This document shows positions 5,835 to 9,998 of a DNA stretch of 9,998 nt, one piece after another. Where the stretch lies: the NCBI GenBank assembly GCA_015222595.1, contig JADFVP010000171.1:1-9998 (forward strand). The letters are read 5' to 3'. The stretch is from Pseudomonadota bacterium (GTDB taxonomy: Bacteria; Desulfobacterota; GWC2-55-46; JADFVP01). The translations under genes were made by a program, and so were the position numbers. Position 1 is the stretch's first letter. Every line of letters starts with the position of its first letter. The notes under the pieces are model-generated. The model worked only from the letters and a program-made list of their open reading frames with translations, made no database searches and was not told the DNA's origin.

Positions 5835-8213
5835 CTACTTGTTAAAGAGCGGAAATTCAAGGTAGGGCCGGTCGTCCGTTACTACTTTGAAATTATCGAG
5901 GTCCCCGATCAGGGATACGCCCTTGCCAAAAAGTGTCGGTTGGGTTGCATAAAGAATATCTAGCCAATCATTATCAAGATTTTCAATCTTCTCGACCCTC
6001 TTCTTCAGGTCGTTATGGTCCTCTTTGTAGTCAGTTGAACTTAAGACCATTGAAAAACCGTTCCAATGGTTCGGAGGCTGCCATAGGCTGACGTGCGGAA
6101 AGACATCGATGGCCGTACGGGTAAGCAACTGCAAAGAGTGCACATCCGTGCTGTACGACACCCTTAATAACAGTATGCCGTCCGGGGCGAGCTTGCTCTT
6201 TACTATGTTGAAAAAGTCTGCCGTATACAAGTTAACGGCTCCTGTACCGTAGAGCGGCGGGGTCGGGTCTATCAGTACAAGGTCGTACTTCTCAGTAGCC
6301 GAGAGCAGGTAGTTGCGCCCGTCTGCAACGATAATCTTTCCTTTAGGGTTCTGAATGGCGGCCTGTCCGACGCTGTTGTACTCGCCAAAAAGATCAACGA
6401 CGCTCGGAACCAGCTCCGCCACCTCCACGTCGAGCTCCGGGTAGTGATCGAGAGCGAGCGTAAAGGTGTGGCCGATGCCGAGTCCGATTATCAACACCCT
6501 CTTCGGCTTCACAACTTGCTCCTGCTTTAGCAGCATGGGCAGATGAAGCATCCAGGGAGTGAGTTTATAGCCGGTCCCTGATATTTCACGGAGATTGATC
6601 AGCAGCGCTCTGGCCTGCTCGTTCTTCTTCGATGCCAAGAGAGCTACGTTTACGTCAGGGTCTTCTCTGTAGGCCAGTATATTAAAATCGCTATTGGCAT
6701 TGGTAATAGCATAGATATTAGGGTCGGGCAGAGTGGTAAGCGCGGCCGCGCCGATAAAGAGACAAAGCACCACAACAACAGAGAGCACAGGGCTCAGCTT
6801 AATAGAGCCCCGGTTGAGGTAGAGTATGACCAGTCCGTTTACCAGATAGATAATGAATATAGCGAGAAGGGCGTCTCTGGTGCCGAGCGCAGGCAAGAGC
6901 ACGAAACCGCCGATGAGCGCACCGAAGATGGAGCCGACGGTGTTGGCCGCGTAGAGCTTGCCTGTTCTGCGCCCGTAGTTGGCGAACTCGCCCCCTGCCC
7001 ACTTGGCGATAAAGGGAAAGCCCGCACCCATAAAGAAGGTAGAGGGTATGAGGATAATGACGATCCAGAACGACTGCTTAAATATTATAGTCGGCTGGTG
7101 AACTAAAAGGCCGAGCGTTGGCAGCAGTTCATAGTAGTGCTGTATGAAGAGAAAGAGTATGAGCAGCCCTGCTCCGGTACAGATCCCTGCAAGGGCCTGA
7201 CAGAGGCCGAAGCCTAGCGCCGGATTCTTAATCCTTGTCGCCACCTTCCGTGCGGCCCAGCCGCCTGCAGCGATACCGAGCAGAAAGATAGCGAGGATGA
7301 GGGCAAAGGCGTAGGTTGAGTTTTCAAGATACGGAGCAAATATTCGAATCCAGACCACCTCTACGGCAAGGGCCGCAAAGCCCGAAATGCCAAAGGCCCA
7401 AAAGAGTGGAGCGCGGAAGACCGAAGTGCTGCCGGACTGCCCGACCCCGTCAGATAGAGCGGGCCCTGGTTCGTCTACTAAGAGGTCGTCTACGGAGAGG
7501 TCGCCTACGGAGCCTAACTCAGGAGCGGCCACAGGCTCAGTGCCCGAGGCCGTAAGTCTTCTACTTATCAGCACTGCAACGAGACCGATGAATATGTTGA
7601 CTACGGCGGCAACCAGAAGCGTTGTATAGACACCGAGAAAAGCTATAAGAAAAAAGCCCGTAGCAATAGAGCCGAGGGCGGCACCGAGCGTATTGAGCGC
7701 ATAGAGCGAGCCGAGTTCAACTGCCGAGTGCTCGCGTGCTCTGGTCAATGCACGGGCCAAGAGCGGCAGCGTCATACCCATGAGAATGGTCGGAGGCAAG
7801 AGCAGCGCAATTGCGAGCAGCATGGTCCATGGGCTAAAACCGTAGTACGGAATGTGCCAGCTCTCTCTAACGGCTGCTATCAGGAGCGGGAGCCCCTTTA
7901 TGTAAGGGTAGGTCAAGAGCGCGATAAAGCCGACGCCGAGTTCCGCGATGCCGTACACCAGAACCGTCTTCTTTGTTCTGTCCGCTATGAAGCCGCCAAG
8001 AAGAGAGCCTATTGCAAGCCCGCCCATAAAGGCTGTAATGACGATAGAAATGGAGTGAATTGTGTAGCCGAAGCTCAAGACAAGAAGCCGAGACCAGATA
8101 ACCTGATACAGCAGCCCTGTTGAACCGGTTAGAAGAAAGGCGATCAGGAGAAAAGTTCTGACACCCCTACTGTGAACTGCTCTGCCAAGCCCCGTCTCAT
8201 TAAACTCTGTCAC
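5835..8213 (-). CDS. Fused MFS-like membrane / spermidine-synthase-fold protein
   Basis: The 792-residue protein has two related membrane halves (about 20-220 and 265-490). They share the pattern G-L-L-Y-Q-V-I-W-S-R / A-V-E-V-V-W-I-R followed by a Gly-rich helix, as in bacterial 'fused MFS/spermidine synthase' proteins. The C-terminal part (about 550-790) is a spermidine-synthase-like Rossmann domain: G-L-G-I-G (577-581), acidic Glu600, A-D-G-R (630-633), I-D-P-T-P-P (648-653), and the family ending T-D-D-R-P-Y-L-E-F (779-787). Compared with true SpeE enzymes, the Asp of the GGGDG motif is Ile580, and the second Asp of D-x-T-D-P is Pro652. Aminopropyl transfer is therefore doubtful, though nucleotide binding is likely. 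Substrate and role are unknown. The start is a GTG with AGAAAGG six bases upstream. It lies 91 bp after the YfhO-family gene, same strand, so joint transcription is possible. Confidence 0.88.
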   Translation of the reverse strand: MTEFNETGLGRAVHSRGVRTFLLIAFLLTGSTGLLYQVIWSRLLVLSFGYTIHSISIVITAFMGGLAIGSLLGGFIADRTKKTVLVYGIAELGVGFIALLTYPYIKGLPLLIAAVRESWHIPYYGFSPWTMLLAIALLLPPTILMGMTLPLLARALTRAREHSAVELGSLYALNTLGAALGSIATGFFLIAFLGVYTTLLVAAVVNIFIGLVAVLISRRLTASGTEPVAAPELGSVGDLSVDDLLVDEPGPALSDGVGQSGSTSVFRAPLFWAFGISGFAALAVEVVWIRIFAPYLENSTYAFALILAIFLLGIAAGGWAARKVATRIKNPALGFGLCQALAGICTGAGLLILFLFIQHYYELLPTLGLLVHQPTIIFKQSFWIVIILIPSTFFMGAGFPFIAKWAGGEFANYGRRTGKLYAANTVGSIFGALIGGFVLLPALGTRDALLAIFIIYLVNGLVILYLNRGSIKLSPVLSVVVVLCLFIGAAALTTLPDPNIYAITNANSDFNILAYREDPDVNVALLASKKNEQARALLINLREISGTGYKLTPWMLHLPMLLKQEQVVKPKRVLIIGLGIGHTFTLALDHYPELDVEVAELVPSVVDLFGEYNSVGQAAIQNPKGKIIVADGRNYLLSATEKYDLVLIDPTPPLYGTGAVNLYTADFFNIVKSKLAPDGILLLRVSYSTDVHSLQLLTRTAIDVFPHVSLWQPPNHWNGFSMVLSSTDYKEDHNDLKKRVEKIENLDNDWLDILYATQPTLFGKGVSLIGDLDNFKVVTDDRPYLEFPLFNK
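7469..7513 (-). repeat. Three imperfect 15-nt tandem repeats in the linker between the two membrane halves
   Basis: On the + strand the units are GTTCGTCTACTAAGA (7469-7483), GGTCGTCTACGGAGA (7484-7498) and GGTCGCCTACGGAGC (7499-7513). They encode an acidic five-residue period (V-G-D-L-S, V-D-D-L-L, V-D-E-P-G) at about residues 236-250, in the soluble loop between the membrane halves. Confidence 0.75.
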
Positions 8214-8219
8214 GTATTA

Positions 8220-8226
8220 CCTTTCT
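8220..8226 (-). promoter_or_regulatory. Ribosome binding site deciding the GTG start of the MFS/SpeE-like gene
   Basis: AGAAAGG on the minus strand lies six bases before GTG at 8211-8213. This supports the GTG, which leaves a short charged N-terminus before the first membrane helix. Confidence 0.65.
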
Positions 8227-8304
8227 GCGTTATCAACTTTGTGTTCTTAGTCCCGTATCCATATAACATAGAGCCGTGCCAATAGCCAAAAATATTCACC
8301 CCGC

Positions 8305-9998
8305 TCAGGGGTTACCGCTCTCTTCGGTTCTCTTCTCTCTCCTGTGTGCGGCCATATAGAGCAGAACGCAGAGAAGAGCAGAAAGGGCGAAGAGCAGCAG
8401 CCCTAGAGAAAAACTGAGAGGACAGTACCGGAAAATCACCGTGGAGTTTCCGGTCCCTATTTCCACGCCGCGCACAAGCCCGTTAACGCGTTTCACCTTG
8501 GCGTCAGTACCGTTAACGCTCACCCTCCAGCCCGGATAGTACGTGTCTGTAAGCACCAAAAGTCCCGGCTCTTCGCTCTCAGCCTCAATTCTAACGAAGT
8601 TCATACCGTACTCGGTGATAGTTGCGGTTGCCCTACTCGTCTGTCCCATGCCTTTCGTCTGCTCTATCCCTAACGCAGCCTCGGAAAGCGGCGGAAGAAA
8701 ATTCAACTCCGTCTCCACGACAGCCGTACTTCTAATATCAAAATCCTTTGAGTTGGCTTTTCGTTGCGCCTCTTCGTAACTCTCGGCTTTAACGGTAGAG
8801 TGGACAACATAGGCACGGTTGAGCGCATACGGGTTTTCATAAATGCGCACCTCTTTATCGTATACCACTCGAAAGAGCGGGCCTTTGTCCCTGTTAACAA
8901 AGCGCGAGAAGCCGCCCTTTGTTAATGACTTATCGGCGGGCAGAACAATGTACTTCACTCCAAGCAGAGAGTAGCTCTTTAGCCGATAGGCTATGTCGTT
9001 CTCTACAGGCCGCGATATCTTATTATAGATCGCGCCCGGCCCTAAGGCCGCTTCGCGCTCCACGCTACGCTCCGGTCTGCCGGAAAACCATAGCTCGGAG
9101 TTAGGCCCCTCCTTGAAGAGTTCGGCATGGAGATAGGCGTAGCGGAAATCATGATATTCGCTAGCGACTAAAGAGTTGACGTAGTGAACGTCGTAGAGCT
9201 TTAGCGCGCTCGCTGAGTTTGGAAAGAGCGTGCCGTAAGTACCTAGTGTACGCGCGCCCGGAGCGCGCTCCTTAATAAACTCTACATACGGGGCCGGCTG
9301 AAAGGGGTCTTGCCGTTCGGGCAGCCCGCGCACCGAGGCTGAGTCGAGATATAAAAAGAGCGCCGTAAAGAGCAGCGTCAGGGCCGCTGCCGTCTTAAAG
9401 TACCTTATAAAAAAGAGCACGACCGCAACTAGACCGACAGCAGCCGGAATCCATTTAACACCAAGCCACTGTGCGCCCCAGCCCCTTGGCACCGCCCACC
9501 AGAGTTCCAGTACCGTCAGCGCCGCAACTCCGGCCACTAAAGAGTAACGGGCCTTAGCGTCTCTGCCCTTCAAGATAAAGAGCAGCGCTCCGGTAATGAT
9601 AACGCAGAGCGTAAAGAGCGTAGAGTACAGAACCGACGGCGTGACAAAGGGCGCCATGCGCGCATTAAAAATCTGCTCTGCCCCGGTGGCAAGCTCTATT
9701 GCCGGGAAAAGCACGAGCACGGTATAAGAAAGAACGAGAAGCGCACAGATCGAAAAAAGTACGGTTCCGGGGCGCGTATAGGACCTTAGGTATCGTACCC
9801 TCTTGGCTACACTCCCATCAGTAACATTAGTCACCATTTTGGCCAGCACAGACGACAGTACCTCGAACGAAAAGGCTGCGGCCATAGAGACTGAGAAGAT
9901 GAGCACCGGCCCGGCCCACCTGAGCGACCAGACCCTGTCGAAGAGCGGCAACCTACCGATAGAGACGAACGGCTCTACGCCTAAGTTCTTTAGCACCA
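8305..9998 (-). CDS. YfhO-family membrane protein, N-terminal part cut by window edge
   Basis: The frame stays open to the end of the window, so the GTG at 9994-9996 is probably internal and the N-terminal membrane part is missing. The 563 residues counted from that GTG contain several membrane helices in the first about 225 (for example near 31-50, 76-98, 111-137, 180-222). A large soluble region follows (about 225-520), with one last helix at about 527-548 and a basic tail. The C-terminal domain carries the typical YfhO signature: L-L-V-L-T-D-T-Y-Y-P-G-W (479-490), then V-N-G, N-G-L-V-R-G-V and F-R-Y-C-P-L-S-F just before the final helix. YfhO proteins are multi-pass envelope proteins, linked in Gram-positives to glycosylation of cell-wall polymers; the role in Gram-negatives is not established. 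The region before the stop is short of a clear terminator, and the MFS/SpeE-like gene follows after 91 bp. Confidence 0.85.
   Translation of the reverse strand, partial: VLKNLGVEPFVSIGRLPLFDRVWSLRWAGPVLIFSVSMAAAFSFEVLSSVLAKMVTNVTDGSVAKRVRYLRSYTRPGTVLFSICALLVLSYTVLVLFPAIELATGAEQIFNARMAPFVTPSVLYSTLFTLCVIITGALLFILKGRDAKARYSLVAGVAALTVLELWWAVPRGWGAQWLGVKWIPAAVGLVAVVLFFIRYFKTAAALTLLFTALFLYLDSASVRGLPERQDPFQPAPYVEFIKERAPGARTLGTYGTLFPNSASALKLYDVHYVNSLVASEYHDFRYAYLHAELFKEGPNSELWFSGRPERSVEREAALGPGAIYNKISRPVENDIAYRLKSYSLLGVKYIVLPADKSLTKGGFSRFVNRDKGPLFRVVYDKEVRIYENPYALNRAYVVHSTVKAESYEEAQRKANSKDFDIRSTAVVETELNFLPPLSEAALGIEQTKGMGQTSRATATITEYGMNFVRIEAESEEPGLLVLTDTYYPGWRVSVNGTDAKVKRVNGLVRGVEIGTGNSTVIFRYCPLSFSLGLLLFALSALLCVLLYMAAHRREKRTEESGNP

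Noticed and set aside
8299..8311. Small CCCC/GGGG hairpin over the YfhO stop codon as a terminator
   Set aside because: The stem is only four base pairs and no T run follows directly, so it is too weak to call.

Overview
The window reads as a chromosomal segment of a Gram-negative bacterium of moderate GC content. The supporting signs are an outer-membrane-type lipoprotein signal, a periplasmic diheme cytochrome c, and YfhO-type and MFS/spermidine-synthase-type membrane proteins. Desulfobacterota-like or related environmental lineages would fit this gene mix, but nothing here fixes the taxon. No tRNA, rRNA, CRISPR array, insertion sequence, integrase or phage gene was seen.

Layout. Bases 1-2260 (+ strand) hold a probable three-gene unit: the C-terminal half of an M16 (insulinase/pitrilysin-like) zinc-peptidase-family protein cut by the window edge, a small secreted protein of unknown function, and a small lipoprotein with a Lys/His-rich tail. 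A 17-bp perfect hairpin with an A/T-rich base (2296-2333) closes this unit and can also serve the convergent minus-strand genes. Everything from 2414 to the end is on the minus strand. Bases 2414-4368 hold two tandem paralogues, each fusing a ferritin/rubrerythrin-like four-helix domain to a CheY-like receiver domain. A 337-bp stretch without a recognisable gene follows (4369-4705). Bases 4706-5735 carry a diheme cytochrome c (DHC-like) and a four-helix, His-rich membrane protein resembling DUF420. Bases 5835-9998 carry a fused MFS-like/spermidine-synthase-fold membrane protein and, upstream of it in transcription order, a YfhO-family membrane protein truncated by the right edge.

How the genes may work together. 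The DUF420-like protein and the diheme cytochrome look like a membrane/periplasm electron-transfer pair. The two ferritin-like/receiver fusions look like output-less phosphorylation- or redox/metal-linked sensors, with no histidine kinase in view. They are the most unusual item in the window. The YfhO and MFS-SpeE proteins are both envelope proteins of poorly known role. A recurring oddity is the short in-frame tandem repeat (12- or 15-nt units) in low-complexity linkers or tails of three unrelated genes.
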